The translations under genes were made by a program, and so were the position numbers. The notes beneath the pieces were generated by a model. The model ran no database searches. It was not told where the DNA came from and worked only from the letters and a program-made list of their open reading frames with translations. A stretch of 5,781 nt of DNA from Alphaproteobacteria bacterium. GTDB lineage: Bacteria > Pseudomonadota > Alphaproteobacteria > UBA6615. Location of the stretch: contig JAQWSA010000136.1 of NCBI GenBank assembly GCA_029243445.1, forward strand, positions 1 through 5,781, read 5' to 3'. Position 1 is the first letter of the stretch; the number at the start of each line of letters is the position of its first letter. This document shows positions 1 through 5,781 of the stretch, piece by piece.

Positions 1-217
1 CAAGCCAAAGACGACCAGATCGAGCCTGATCTGCTGAGAGAGAAAGAGCATCAGCAAAGAAAATAGAATCAAACAATCCCTCTTCTGCTCTTTGAGCCAG
101 ACCCTGATAATAACTAACATCTGTAAGTAACCTTGATGATGCATCAGGGTGATTCCATGCTGCTTCGTGATGGCCTCGTGATTGTATAAATAAATTTAAG
201 TGTAACTGGCGTTTCAA
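1..217 (-). CDS. LLM-class flavin-dependent monooxygenase (NtaA/SnaA/DszA-like), N-terminal part, cut by window edge
   Basis: The visible 72 codons begin MKRQLHLNLFIQSRGHHEAAW and continue with NHPDASSR, YYQGLAQRAEEGLFDSIFFAD and SLSADQARSGRLW. The N-terminal beta strand (QLHLN), the GHHEAAW-NHPDA segment (about residues 15-25) and 'LAQRAEEGLFDSIFFAD' (about 40-56) are typical of the nitrilotriacetate / pristinamycin / dibenzothiophene-sulfone monooxygenase group of luciferase-like TIM-barrel enzymes. These enzymes use FMNH2 supplied by a separate reductase to oxidise small organic substrates with O2. Family members are about 430-460 residues, so most of the gene lies to the left of the window. 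The start is inferred as TTG (217-215): no ATG or GTG is available in frame between the upstream stop and the conserved QLHLN strand, and family proteins begin a few residues before that strand. There is no strong Shine-Dalgarno sequence, only a weak GGA about 8 bases upstream. The substrate cannot be predicted. Family call is confident; exact start and intactness are not. Confidence 0.85.
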   Translation of the reverse strand, partial: MKRQLHLNLFIQSRGHHEAAWNHPDASSRLLTDVSYYQGLAQRAEEGLFDSIFFADALSLSADQARSGRLWL

Positions 218-328
218 TTTTATATCCGCACTTTTGTATTAAGAATGAGACTAAAAATCATGATAATATATAATTATGTAGATAGTTAATTTGTATCATT
301 TTAAGGTGAAATATTTCTAAAGAGTAAT

Positions 329-404
329 TGGTGGAGCAGAGCGGGATCGAACCGCCGACCCCCAACTTGCGAAGCTGGTGCTCTCCCAACTGAGCTACTG
401 CCCC
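329..404 (-). tRNA. tRNA-Ala (anticodon CGC)
   Basis: A full 76-nt cloverleaf can be folded by hand on the minus strand. The acceptor stem is GGGGCAG with CTGCTCC and contains a G3:U70 wobble pair, the identity element recognised by alanyl-tRNA synthetase. The D arm is GCTC/GAGC. The anticodon stem is CCAGC/GTTGG (one G-T pair) around loop TTCGCAA, giving anticodon CGC at 371-369, which reads the GCG alanine codon. The T arm is GGCGG-TTCGATC-CCGCT. The discriminator A and the 3' CCA are encoded in the DNA (332-329). It lies between the monooxygenase gene and yggT, oriented toward the monooxygenase. Confidence 0.96.
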
Positions 405-441
405 ACACGATAGTTACTTCAATAAAACTTTAACCTCACCA

Positions 442-470
442 CATAAAGGATGTTGGTGTCTAGATGTCAA
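442..470 (-). promoter_or_regulatory. Probable promoter of tRNA-Ala
   Basis: On the minus strand there is a perfect TTGACA -35 box (470-465), a 17-base spacer and TTTATG (447-442) as a weak -10 box. Transcription would start near 435, about 30 bases before the tRNA 5' end at 404, which suits a short leader removed by RNase P. The -35 match and spacing are seen directly; the function is inferred. Confidence 0.5.
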
Positions 471-630
471 TTACAATAAGAAGGCCTCTTATTATCTACC
501 CTTAACAATAATCAACCAAAACTCCTTTAATTAAACTTTCTACATTACTAGACAGTAACACTAATACCCAGTTAATCTACTTGTTACTATAGTATATTGA
601 CTGAAAAATTATAATTTAGGATACCGTTAT

Positions 631-918
631 GTGATGGATGCTATATGGCAACTTCTAAACACAATTATTAGCTACTATATTTTTGCTGTTGTCATTTCAG
701 TTATACTGACTTGGTTGGTGCAATTTAAAGTGGTTAATACTTCGAACCAGTTTGTTTATATTGTTTGTGATTTTCTTTTTCGTATTACCGAACCTTTGTT
801 GAAACGCATTAGATCTATTGTTCCTGCAATTGGTGGAATAGACCTTTCTCCAGTCATTCTGCTTCTAGCTTTAGAATTAATTAGGTCGTTGATACGAAAT
901 AATTTAATTTACGGATAG
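631..918 (+). CDS. YggT-family integral membrane protein
   Basis: A 95-residue protein with two hydrophobic segments, about residues 8-31 and 70-90, separated by a short polar stretch. The segment TEPLLKRIRSIVPAIGGIDLSPVILLL (about 53-79) is the recognisable YggT core: a TEP motif, then basic residues, then P-x-x-GGIDLSP leading into the second membrane helix. This topology and length match the family. YggT proteins are inner-membrane proteins of poorly defined function; some have been linked to osmotic or potassium stress and to cell-envelope or division processes. The first codon used here is GTG 631, which has AGG at 618-620 about 10 bases upstream. ATG 634 is an equally reasonable start and removes one residue. 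Next on the same strand is folD, with a gap of 119 bases to its preferred start. In many proteobacteria a DUF167 gene follows yggT; none is present here. Confidence 0.9.
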   Translation: MMDAIWQLLNTIISYYIFAVVISVILTWLVQFKVVNTSNQFVYIVCDFLFRITEPLLKRIRSIVPAIGGIDLSPVILLLALELIRSLIRNNLIYG

Positions 919-1026
919 ATGCCTTCATTTGTAATTTCCGAATTAAGATAAATGGGATAGCAGTAGATGACTTGTTTATTTTCTCTGTGCTAGATGCTTA
1001 AAACATTATGCAGTGGGCTTTAGAAG

Positions 1027-1033
1027 AGAGGTG
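1027..1033 (+). promoter_or_regulatory. Ribosome binding site that fixes the folD start
   Basis: The sequence AGAGGTG ends about 4 bases before ATG 1038 and is the clearest Shine-Dalgarno sequence in the window. The upstream in-frame ATG at 1008 has no comparable site and would add ten residues ([10 protein letters not shown]) that look like translated leader rather than FolD sequence. Confidence 0.7.
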
Positions 1034-1037
1034 TTTC

Positions 1038-1979
1038 ATGAAAAATATAGAGGCCAGCTTAGATGATAAAATCATTGATGGTAAGGCTTTTGCCGAATCA
1101 TTCAGGAAACGAATAGCTAATGCGGTTGGTAATATAAAATCTGAAAAAGGATTGAAACCTTCACTTGCTGTGATCTTAGTTGGTAATGACCCGGCAAGTC
1201 ATATATATGTGCGCAATAAAGGCCTTGCAGCAAAAGAGGCTGGGATTACTGCTGTGGATCATCGACTAGATGTGGATACATCGCAGGAAGGTTTGTTAAA
1301 GCTTATTGCCGAATTAAACGATGATCCCCTGGTACATGGAATTCTTGTTCAATTACCCTTACCCAATCAGATAAACCCGGCTGTAGTGATTGATTCAATT
1401 GACCCTGCTAAAGATGTAGATGGTTTTCATGTTGTTAACACTGGCCGCTTAGCGACCGGAAAAATAAGTGATTCTAATGCCGCGTTGATACCGTGTACCC
1501 CCCTTGGATGTATAATGTTATTAGAGGATAGATTGGGGGATTTGTCTGGGTTGGAAGCGGTGGTGTTGGGGCGTTCAAATATAGTTGGGAAGCCTATGTT
1601 GCAATTACTTACTAAGGCAAATTGTACAGTAACCATAGCTCATTCTAGAACTAAATCTTTAAAAGAAATATGTCGAAGGGCTGACATTGTTGTATCTGCA
1701 ATAGGTCAGCCAAGGTTAGTAAAAGTAGATTGGATTAAACCTGGCGCTACGGTGATAGACGTTGGCATTAACCGCATACCTATGCCTACTCAAGATAACC
1801 CCGAAAAAATGGGTCTTGTAGGAGATGTAGATTTTAATAATGTAATTGATGTTGTTAGTGCCATTACTCCAGTGCCTGGCGGAGTTGGGCCAATGACCAT
1901 AGCCTGCCTTTTGGCAAATACTGTTACTGCTGCTTGCCGGCAAAGTAAGATTGAACCTCCAAAATGGAGTACTATTTAA
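1038..1979 (+). CDS. folD: Bifunctional methylenetetrahydrofolate dehydrogenase / methenyltetrahydrofolate cyclohydrolase
   Basis: FolD interconverts 5,10-methylene-THF, 5,10-methenyl-THF and 10-formyl-THF in the cytosol, supplying one-carbon units for purine and formyl-methionine synthesis. With the ATG at 1038 the protein has 313 residues, slightly above the usual 280-300. The first catalytic region is [17 protein letters not shown], with Y57 and K61 corresponding to the conserved Tyr/Lys pair of the cyclohydrolase site. [11 protein letters not shown] lies at 99-109, and PAKDVDGFH at 123-131 with the conserved Asp D128. PCTPLG is at 152-157. The dinucleotide-binding loop [10 protein letters not shown] is at 178-187. 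Further on come [28 protein letters not shown] and the C-terminal signature [20 protein letters not shown]. All key motifs are intact. The start is chosen by the AGAGGTG site just upstream. The gene converges with the DUF3253 gene, whose stop codon begins 22 bases after the folD stop. Confidence 0.97.
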   Translation: MKNIEASLDDKIIDGKAFAESFRKRIANAVGNIKSEKGLKPSLAVILVGNDPASHIYVRNKGLAAKEAGITAVDHRLDVDTSQEGLLKLIAELNDDPLVHGILVQLPLPNQINPAVVIDSIDPAKDVDGFHVVNTGRLATGKISDSNAALIPCTPLGCIMLLEDRLGDLSGLEAVVLGRSNIVGKPMLQLLTKANCTVTIAHSRTKSLKEICRRADIVVSAIGQPRLVKVDWIKPGATVIDVGINRIPMPTQDNPEKMGLVGDVDFNNVIDVVSAITPVPGGVGPMTIACLLANTVTAACRQSKIEPPKWSTI

Positions 1980-2000
1980 TCTTTTAAATACTATAAAAAG

Positions 2001-2300
2001 TTAATCACATTTTTTATAACGAATAACACCTTTTGCTGCTCGGCCGTCCACAGGTTTTCCTTTGCGTAGTATTATAAGCTTTCCGGTACGTGAGAGAAAA
2101 AGTGCCTGTTGTTTTACTGAAGGTAGATATCGCCTCCATAGATCAGGCGGGTCTTTTGGCCGGCGCCGTTCATCAGCAACTACTTGTGCTAGTTGTTGTG
2201 GAGAAAACGATCTATCTGATTCCGTTTTGTTTAAGTGTACAAGAATAATCTTGGCAATTGGATCGACAGATGATTCTTCATCATTAGTATTTTCAATCAT
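2001..2300 (-). CDS. DUF3253 family protein, function unknown
   Basis: A small basic cytosolic protein of 99 residues from ATG 2300, or 105 from GTG 2318, which adds MLDQII. Neither start has a convincing Shine-Dalgarno sequence, so the choice is open. Family features are 'DPIAKIIL' near the N-terminus, 'SFSPQQLAQVVAD' (a helix that looks like part of a helix-turn-helix-like fold), 'DLWRRYLPSVKQQALFLSRTGKLIILRKGKPVDGRAAKGVIRY' and a very short tail. The pattern W-R-x-L-P-x-V followed by 'G-K-L-x-I-x-R-K-G-K-P-V-D' and 'GxIRY' is what I recognise as DUF3253. The shape suggests a small winged-helix-like protein, but I know of no established function. It lies 54 bases downstream of the argG stop (36 from the GTG), on the same strand, and is probably cotranscribed with argG. 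Confidence 0.75.
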   Translation of the reverse strand: MIENTNDEESSVDPIAKIILVHLNKTESDRSFSPQQLAQVVADERRRPKDPPDLWRRYLPSVKQQALFLSRTGKLIILRKGKPVDGRAAKGVIRYKKCD

Positions 2301-2354
2301 TATAATCTGATCTAACACGATCTACATCTTAAATGCCAGTATACTAATAAAAAT

Positions 2355-3569
2355 TTATTCTGGATTGCTTAAAGCCTTTTTAATACGAAGCCTTAGTGCC
2401 TGTAATTTAATAAAACCTTGGGCGTCTCTCTGATCATAAACACTATCATCTTCAAAAGTGACGTGGTCTAGCGAATATAAGCTATTGTGTGACTTTCTAC
2501 CTACCACGTCCACATTTCCTTTGTAGAGTTTTAGGCGAACTTTACCCGATACATTTTCCTGGCTCTTATCAATGAGGGCTTGCAGCATTTCACGTTCCGG
2601 TGAGAACCAAAAGCCGTTATAAACTAGCTTGGCGTATCGAGGCATGAGCTCGTCTTTGAGATGCATAGCTTCTCTATCAAGAGTTATAGACTCAATTCCG
2701 CGATGCGCTGCGTGAAGTATAGTTCCGCCAGGTGTCTCATATATGCCGCGTGATTTCATTCCAACGAACCGATTCTCGACAAGGTCCACCCGACCAATTC
2801 CATTGGAGCCACCCAGCTCGTTAAGACGGGTAAGTAGTTCTGCTGGAGATAAGGGTTGATCATTGATTGTAACAGCATCACCGTTTTTAAAATCAATTTC
2901 AATATAAGTTGGCTCGTTTGGGGCCATTTCTGGGGATAATGTTCTTGAGTATATTATCTCATCAGGCTCATACCACGGATCCTCAAGTGCTTTACCTTCG
3001 GCAGAAATATGTAAAAGGTTGGCATCTACCGAAAAGGGTGCTTCCCCTCTCTTGTCTTTCGAAATTTGGATCTGATGAGACTCGGCGTATTCAATTAATT
3101 TAGAACGAGATGTAAGGTCCCATTCACGCCATGGTGCTATAATGGTTATATCTGGGTTAAGGGCGTAATAACCCAGTTCAAATCGCACCTGATCATTGCC
3201 TTTACCCGTTGCTCCGTGAGATACAGCATTAGCACCGGTTTCATAGGCAATCTCTATTTGCCGTTTAGCGATTAGTGGTCGGGCTATTGACGTACCAAGA
3301 AGATAAATACCTTCGTAAAGAGCGTTCGCCCTAAACATTGGGTATACAAAGTCTCGCACAAATTCTTCTCTTAGGTCTTCAATAAAAACTTCTTTTACCC
3401 CAAGCATTTCTGCTTTAGACCGCGCTGGCTCTACCTCTTCACCTTGTCCAATATCAGCAGTAAAAGTTACTACTTCACACTTATATGTTTCCTGTAACCA
3501 TTTTAGAATGACCGATGTATCGAGACCGCCCGAATACGCTAAGACTATTTTTTTAACTTTACTATTCAT
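2355..3569 (-). CDS. argG: Argininosuccinate synthase
   Basis: ArgG condenses citrulline and aspartate with ATP cleavage to AMP and PPi, giving argininosuccinate, the penultimate step of arginine biosynthesis. The 404-residue length is typical of the short (type 1) bacterial enzyme. The ATP-pyrophosphatase loop [10 protein letters not shown] lies at residues 11-20. TADIGQGEE is at 38-45, [19 protein letters not shown] at 90-108, and the substrate-binding segment [15 protein letters not shown] at 117-131. [13 protein letters not shown] (143-155) and [12 protein letters not shown] (178-189) follow. [18 protein letters not shown] and the oligomerisation tail with [23 protein letters not shown] and [12 protein letters not shown] complete the protein. 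No key segment is missing. The ATG at 3569 lies just before the first beta strand ([10 protein letters not shown]) and no upstream alternative is needed, although its ribosome binding site is weak. A promoter candidate precedes it in the 92-base gap after rlmN; the DUF3253 gene follows. Confidence 0.98.
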   Translation of the reverse strand: MNSKVKKIVLAYSGGLDTSVILKWLQETYKCEVVTFTADIGQGEEVEPARSKAEMLGVKEVFIEDLREEFVRDFVYPMFRANALYEGIYLLGTSIARPLIAKRQIEIAYETGANAVSHGATGKGNDQVRFELGYYALNPDITIIAPWREWDLTSRSKLIEYAESHQIQISKDKRGEAPFSVDANLLHISAEGKALEDPWYEPDEIIYSRTLSPEMAPNEPTYIEIDFKNGDAVTINDQPLSPAELLTRLNELGGSNGIGRVDLVENRFVGMKSRGIYETPGGTILHAAHRGIESITLDREAMHLKDELMPRYAKLVYNGFWFSPEREMLQALIDKSQENVSGKVRLKLYKGNVDVVGRKSHNSLYSLDHVTFEDDSVYDQRDAQGFIKLQALRLRIKKALSNPE

Positions 3570-3599
3570 AATAATTTCACGGTTTTAATTTGTAAGGCG

Positions 3600-3627
3600 A
3601 GTATAGTGCTAGAAATTTGTTAGGCAA
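3600..3627 (-). promoter_or_regulatory. Probable argG promoter
   Basis: On the minus strand TTGCCT (3627-3622, four of six bases of the -35 consensus) is followed after 16 bases by TATACT (3605-3600, five of six bases of the -10 consensus). Transcription would start near 3593, leaving a leader of about 24 bases before the argG ATG. This suggests argG can be transcribed independently of rlmN. The boxes are seen; activity is inferred. Confidence 0.45.
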
Positions 3628-3643
3628 GCTTAACATAATTTCT
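3611..3643. repeat. Imperfect inverted repeat over the argG -35 region
   Basis: AGAAATT (3611-3617) and AATTTCT (3637-3643) form a 7-bp outer arm, and GTTA (3619-3622) with TAAC (3631-3634) a 4-bp inner arm. They are separated by a one/two-base mismatch and enclose an 8-base centre. The dyad covers the proposed -35 box, a common position for a repressor operator. It does not resemble the enterobacterial ArgR box. No T-run follows on either strand, so it is a poor terminator. Confidence 0.4.
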
Positions 3644-3661
3644 GGACTTCGATTATATATA

Positions 3662-4789
3662 CTACGGATTCGTTTTTTTCTCTCGCTCACTATCTGACTT
3701 GAGTTGACCGCAAGCAGCCATAATATCTTCACCCCGTGGTGTACGTACTGGTGAAGGGTAGCCGGCATTTCTAACAATTTCCGCAAAATTCTCTATCGTT
3801 TGGTTGCTTGAGCGTTCGTATGGTGAGCCAGGCCAAGGGTTAAATGGTATCAAATTAACTTTTGCAGGTATACCTGAGATGATGCGCACTAGTTCCCGAG
3901 CATCCGCAAGGCTATCATTTACATTTTTTAGCATCACGTATTCGAATGTGATGCGACGAGAATTACGCACGCCAGGGTATTCTCTGCAAGCAGAAAGTAA
4001 TTCAGATAAAGGATATTTGCGGTTAATGGGAACAATTTGATCCCGTAACTCATCTCTAACTGCATGTAATGAAACGGCTAAGCCAACTCCAAGTTCTTCT
4101 CCACACTGCCGAATTAATGGAACGACACCTGCTGTCGATAAAGTAATGCGGCGTCGGGAAATAGCTATTCCCTCTCCATCCATAATAATCTTTAAAGCGG
4201 CAGCAACGTTATCGTAATTATACAGTGGTTCTCCCATGCCCATCATAACAATATTTGAAAGACGACGCTCATAAATGCTGGGTTTATTAGCGCTAGGCCA
4301 TTCACTAAGGTGATCACGAGCAACCATTATTTGTTCAATAATTTCCATAGGACTAAGGTTTCTTACTAACCTCTGTGTTCCTGTATGACAAAACTTACAG
4401 TTTAAGGTGCAGCCGATTTGACTGGAAACGCACAAGGTCCCGCGGTCATCTTCTGGAATATGTACCGTTTCAATTTCATTGCCATCGGATAACTTTATTA
4501 ACCATTTATGTGTTCCATCGAATGAATCTAGATTTCGAGATATTAGGGGTCTTGATATTTTGAAACGACTTTCAAGTTTACGACGCAGTAGCTTTGTCAT
4601 ATTAGTCATGTCATTGAAGTCAGTAACACCACGATTATAGACCCACTGAAAAAGCTGACTGGAACGAAATTTAGGTTCCCCTATTTCCGTTAAAGCCAAT
4701 TCCATTTCCTTTCGACCCATACCTATGAGGTTTGGGCGTTGATCTATTGAACATTCCTTTAGCTCTGATGTATTGGTTTTTAAAGGCAT
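3662..4789 (-). CDS. rlmN: 23S rRNA A2503 / tRNA A37 C2-methyltransferase (radical SAM)
   Basis: RlmN methylates C2 of adenosine 2503 in the peptidyl-transferase centre of 23S rRNA and of A37 in some tRNAs, using two SAM molecules and a [4Fe-4S] cluster. The 375-residue length is normal. The radical-SAM cluster motif CTLNCKFC gives C127, C131 and C134. C120, in [11 protein letters not shown], and C360, in the tail [10 protein letters not shown], are the two further conserved cysteines, the C-terminal one being the methyl carrier. Other family motifs are [14 protein letters not shown] (182-195), [13 protein letters not shown] (212-224), AVSLHA (238-243), [11 protein letters not shown] (282-292), [11 protein letters not shown] (312-322) and [10 protein letters not shown] (346-355). 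The ATG at 4789 has no clear Shine-Dalgarno sequence. The gene lies between an ialB-type gene upstream and argG downstream, on the same strand. Confidence 0.97.
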   Translation of the reverse strand: MPLKTNTSELKECSIDQRPNLIGMGRKEMELALTEIGEPKFRSSQLFQWVYNRGVTDFNDMTNMTKLLRRKLESRFKISRPLISRNLDSFDGTHKWLIKLSDGNEIETVHIPEDDRGTLCVSSQIGCTLNCKFCHTGTQRLVRNLSPMEIIEQIMVARDHLSEWPSANKPSIYERRLSNIVMMGMGEPLYNYDNVAAALKIIMDGEGIAISRRRITLSTAGVVPLIRQCGEELGVGLAVSLHAVRDELRDQIVPINRKYPLSELLSACREYPGVRNSRRITFEYVMLKNVNDSLADARELVRIISGIPAKVNLIPFNPWPGSPYERSSNQTIENFAEIVRNAGYPSPVRTPRGEDIMAACGQLKSDSEREKKTNP

Positions 4790-4812
4790 AGATAGTGAGA
4801 TAAGCTGCCTGA

Positions 4813-4838
4813 CTGTTTATAGCAACAGCTATAAACAG
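4813..4838. repeat. Perfect 11-bp hairpin between ialB and rlmN
   Basis: CTGTTTATAGC (4813-4823) and GCTATAAACAG (4828-4838) are exact inverted repeats around a 4-base loop. In the minus-strand transcript the hairpin begins 15 bases after the ialB stop codon and ends 23 bases before the rlmN start. No T-run follows on either strand, so it lacks half of a classical intrinsic terminator. It may protect the 3' end of ialB mRNA, mark a processing site or reduce read-through into rlmN. Confidence 0.6.
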
Positions 4839-4853
4839 AATTTAAATAAAGTT

Positions 4854-5402
4854 TTAAGAACGTTTACAAGCTTTGTTTATAGCTCGGTAAGCAGCAGTAA
4901 CACCTTTTAAGGAATATTTATCTGTCGTAGGGTTATTTCGGCTGGATATACCTTTTACTGTTAACTTCATGCCCTTACGCATTGCTTTAACTATTTGGGT
5001 GTCGTCATCTCCCGGGTAAGTCCAGGCATTTTTTCTGTCTGTAAATAGTGTCCAGATATCTTTGCCAACTTGAATTTTAACATTGGATTGCTTTCCATTT
5101 TTATCTTTTTTAAAGGTATATCCTGCATCCACTTGAACTACATCAAATTCTTTTTTGGCTGGTCTGTGCCAAACCATTAGAAATATATCCCCCCTTCTTG
5201 ACCGGAGGCTGGCTTCTTTTGGTTTTGATACAATGTAGCAAAAACGTTCGTTCTTATCACTACGAATATAGGCCTTCCAGTCCCCGAATTGGCCTATCTC
5301 CTTTACTTCCTGAGCAACAACTGGGAAATCTGTAAGTATTATGGTGGGTGCAATAATAACCGAAGCTATTAGTACAGAACGTATGAATTTATATATAATC
5401 AT
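4854..5402 (-). CDS. Invasion-associated locus B (IalB) family secreted protein
   Basis: With ATG 5402 the protein has 182 residues. An in-frame TTG at 5423 would add seven residues but has no ribosome site. The N-terminus MIIYKFIRSVLIASVIIAPTI (residues 1-21) is a Sec signal peptide, with likely cleavage after VVA (about residue 30), so the mature protein should be periplasmic or exported. The mature part shows IalB-family features: QFGDWKAY (38-45), RFCYIVSKPKEASLRSRRGDIFLMVWHRP, AGYTFKK, IWTLFTDRKNAW, a hydrophobic-basic stretch 'VKAMRKGMKLTVKG', then 'TTDKYSLKGVTAAYRAINKAC'. Only two cysteines are present in the mature protein (C55 and C179) and could form one disulfide. The family is named for a Bartonella protein involved in erythrocyte invasion but is widespread in free-living alphaproteobacteria, where its role is not established. 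The name does not imply pathogenicity. It precedes rlmN on the same strand, separated by a hairpin. Confidence 0.85.
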   Translation of the reverse strand: MIIYKFIRSVLIASVIIAPTIILTDFPVVAQEVKEIGQFGDWKAYIRSDKNERFCYIVSKPKEASLRSRRGDIFLMVWHRPAKKEFDVVQVDAGYTFKKDKNGKQSNVKIQVGKDIWTLFTDRKNAWTYPGDDDTQIVKAMRKGMKLTVKGISSRNNPTTDKYSLKGVTAAYRAINKACKRS

Positions 5403-5452
5403 AGATTTTATTATCAAAGCCAAACGAGTCTTGCCAAGAGGGATAGTAATAA

Positions 5453-5474
5453 AATCATTTATTTTAAAATGATT
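5453..5474. repeat. AT-rich 8-bp stem-loop between the RNA methyltransferase and ialB
   Basis: AATCATTT (5453-5460) and AAATGATT (5467-5474) are exact inverted repeats around a 6-base loop. In the minus-strand direction the stem is followed by TTATTA, a weak T-run. It could be a weak terminator of the upstream methyltransferase gene or a structure in the ialB leader. The stem has only one G-C pair per arm, so chance is a real alternative. Confidence 0.3.
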
Positions 5475-5487
5475 AGAAACTATGTGT

Positions 5488-5493
5488 ATTATA
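5488..5493 (-). promoter_or_regulatory. Possible -10 box of an ialB promoter
   Basis: A perfect TATAAT on the minus strand lies just inside the gap after the methyltransferase stop, about 85 bases before the ialB ATG. No good -35 box is seen at the right distance (TTATAA at 17 bases is poor), and the surroundings are so AT-rich that a chance match is likely. Confidence 0.25.
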
Positions 5494-5496
5494 ATA

Positions 5497-5781
5497 TTAA
5501 CAATTATTTCTTATAACCGGATCCCCGAACTTATGTGTTGCTAAAGATTCCGTTGGTCCACCTGTGCCTACTGGTCTATCTGAAAACCTACTAATGGTTA
5601 GTTTTCGGTCATACATAATTATAGCGGCAGCTATTCCAACATTTACACAAAATTTTGTGGGAATTTGTACTACATATTTACAATGTGACATCAATTTTGG
5701 TGATAAACTTCCTCTTTCAGGTCCTAATACATACGCACACTGCATTGGATGACGAAAGCTTGGTAGATCGATTGCTTTATC
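5497..5781 (-). CDS. SpoU/TrmH-family RNA 2'-O-methyltransferase, C-terminal part, cut by window edge
   Basis: The last 94 residues are visible; the reading frame is open to the right edge (beginning DKAIDLPSFRHPMQCAY), so the N-terminus lies outside. The ATG at residue 13 is internal, not the start. The segment AYVLGPERGSLSPKLMSHC (16-34) is SPOUT motif 2, and VVQIPTKFCVNVGIAAAIIMYDR (37-59) is motif 3. Together they form the knotted SAM-binding site of SpoU-type enzymes. In motif 3 the usual 'SLN' is CVN, with the Asn retained. The tail SRFSDRPVGTGGP is a C-terminal pattern I associate with alphaproteobacterial members of this family. Such enzymes methylate ribose 2'-OH groups in tRNA or rRNA; which nucleotide cannot be told from this part. 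The stop is followed by a 94-base gap to ialB on the same strand. Confidence 0.88.
   Translation of the reverse strand, partial: DKAIDLPSFRHPMQCAYVLGPERGSLSPKLMSHCKYVVQIPTKFCVNVGIAAAIIMYDRKLTISRFSDRPVGTGGPTESLATHKFGDPVIRNNC

Noticed and set aside
1..66. Plus-strand open frame at the left edge reading QAKDDQIEPDLLREKEHQQRK then stop, as the end of a gene
   Set aside because: It overlaps completely the minus-strand frame with unmistakable monooxygenase motifs, and resembles no known C-terminus.
218..328. Terminator of tRNA-Ala (AT-rich inverted repeats such as ATAAT/ATTAT near 262-276, and GAAATATTTC)
   Set aside because: The stems are only A-T pairs or have no loop and are not followed directly by a T-run, so no terminator can be supported.
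405..630. Possible yggT promoter (TTGTTA at 581-586, TTGACT near 597, TATAAT at 610-615)
   Set aside because: No pair of boxes has acceptable spacing (23 or 7 bases), and the region is so AT-rich that such hexamers are expected by chance. Nothing else is supported here beyond the tRNA promoter.
1008..1037. ATG 1008 as the folD start
   Set aside because: It has no ribosome binding site and the added residues ([10 protein letters not shown]) do not look like FolD; ATG 1038 has a strong AGAGGTG site.
1427..1943. Minus-strand open frames inside folD (1427-1636 and 1716-1943)
   Set aside because: They lie opposite a complete conserved gene and have no domain-like sequence.
1980..2000. Bidirectional terminator between folD and the DUF3253 gene
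   Set aside because: The 21-base gap is AT-rich but contains no stable stem-loop.
3577..3786. Minus-strand frame of 69 residues overlapping the end of rlmN
   Set aside because: It is mostly the rlmN 3' end in another frame, and its remainder runs through the argG promoter region; no recognisable protein.
4375..4563. Plus-strand frames inside rlmN, argG, the DUF3253 gene and the methyltransferase gene
   Set aside because: All are antisense to genes with intact family motifs and have no ribosome sites or protein-like features.

Overview
The window looks like ordinary core chromosome of an AT-rich alphaproteobacterium (roughly 40% GC by eye). Three things suggest this: an IalB-family secreted protein followed by rlmN and argG on one strand, an arrangement I recall from other alphaproteobacteria; a YggT-family gene next to folD; and the protein sequences themselves, including a DUF3253 protein and a SpoU-type RNA methyltransferase ending in an 'RPVGTGGP' tail. 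I cannot name a genus from the sequence.

Layout. Positions 1-217 (minus) hold the first 72 codons of a flavin-dependent monooxygenase of the luciferase-like NtaA/SnaA/DszA group. Its TTG start makes it easy to miss. A complete tRNA-Ala(CGC) lies at 329-404 (minus), with a good promoter candidate just upstream. Positions 405-630 hold that promoter and otherwise AT-rich sequence with no gene I can support. Two plus-strand genes follow: a YggT-family membrane protein (631-918) and folD (1038-1979). A minus-strand series then reads right to left: the C-terminal part of an RNA methyltransferase (from the right edge to 5497), an IalB-family secreted protein (4854-5402), rlmN (3662-4789), argG (2355-3569) and a DUF3253 protein (2001-2300 or 2318). 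folD and the DUF3253 gene converge with a gap of only 21 bases.

How the genes relate. Most are housekeeping: one-carbon folate metabolism (FolD), arginine biosynthesis (ArgG), and RNA modification for translation (RlmN, the SpoU enzyme, and tRNA-Ala as a translation component). The minus-strand genes share a direction but are probably not one simple operon. The gaps upstream of argG and upstream of ialB each contain a promoter candidate, and a perfect 11-bp hairpin separates ialB from rlmN. I found no mobile element, CRISPR array, phage gene or evidence of a new defence or biosynthetic system. The most useful observations are the TTG-started monooxygenase at the left edge, the hairpin between ialB and rlmN, the dyad over the argG promoter, and the absence of the DUF167 gene that often sits between yggT and folD.
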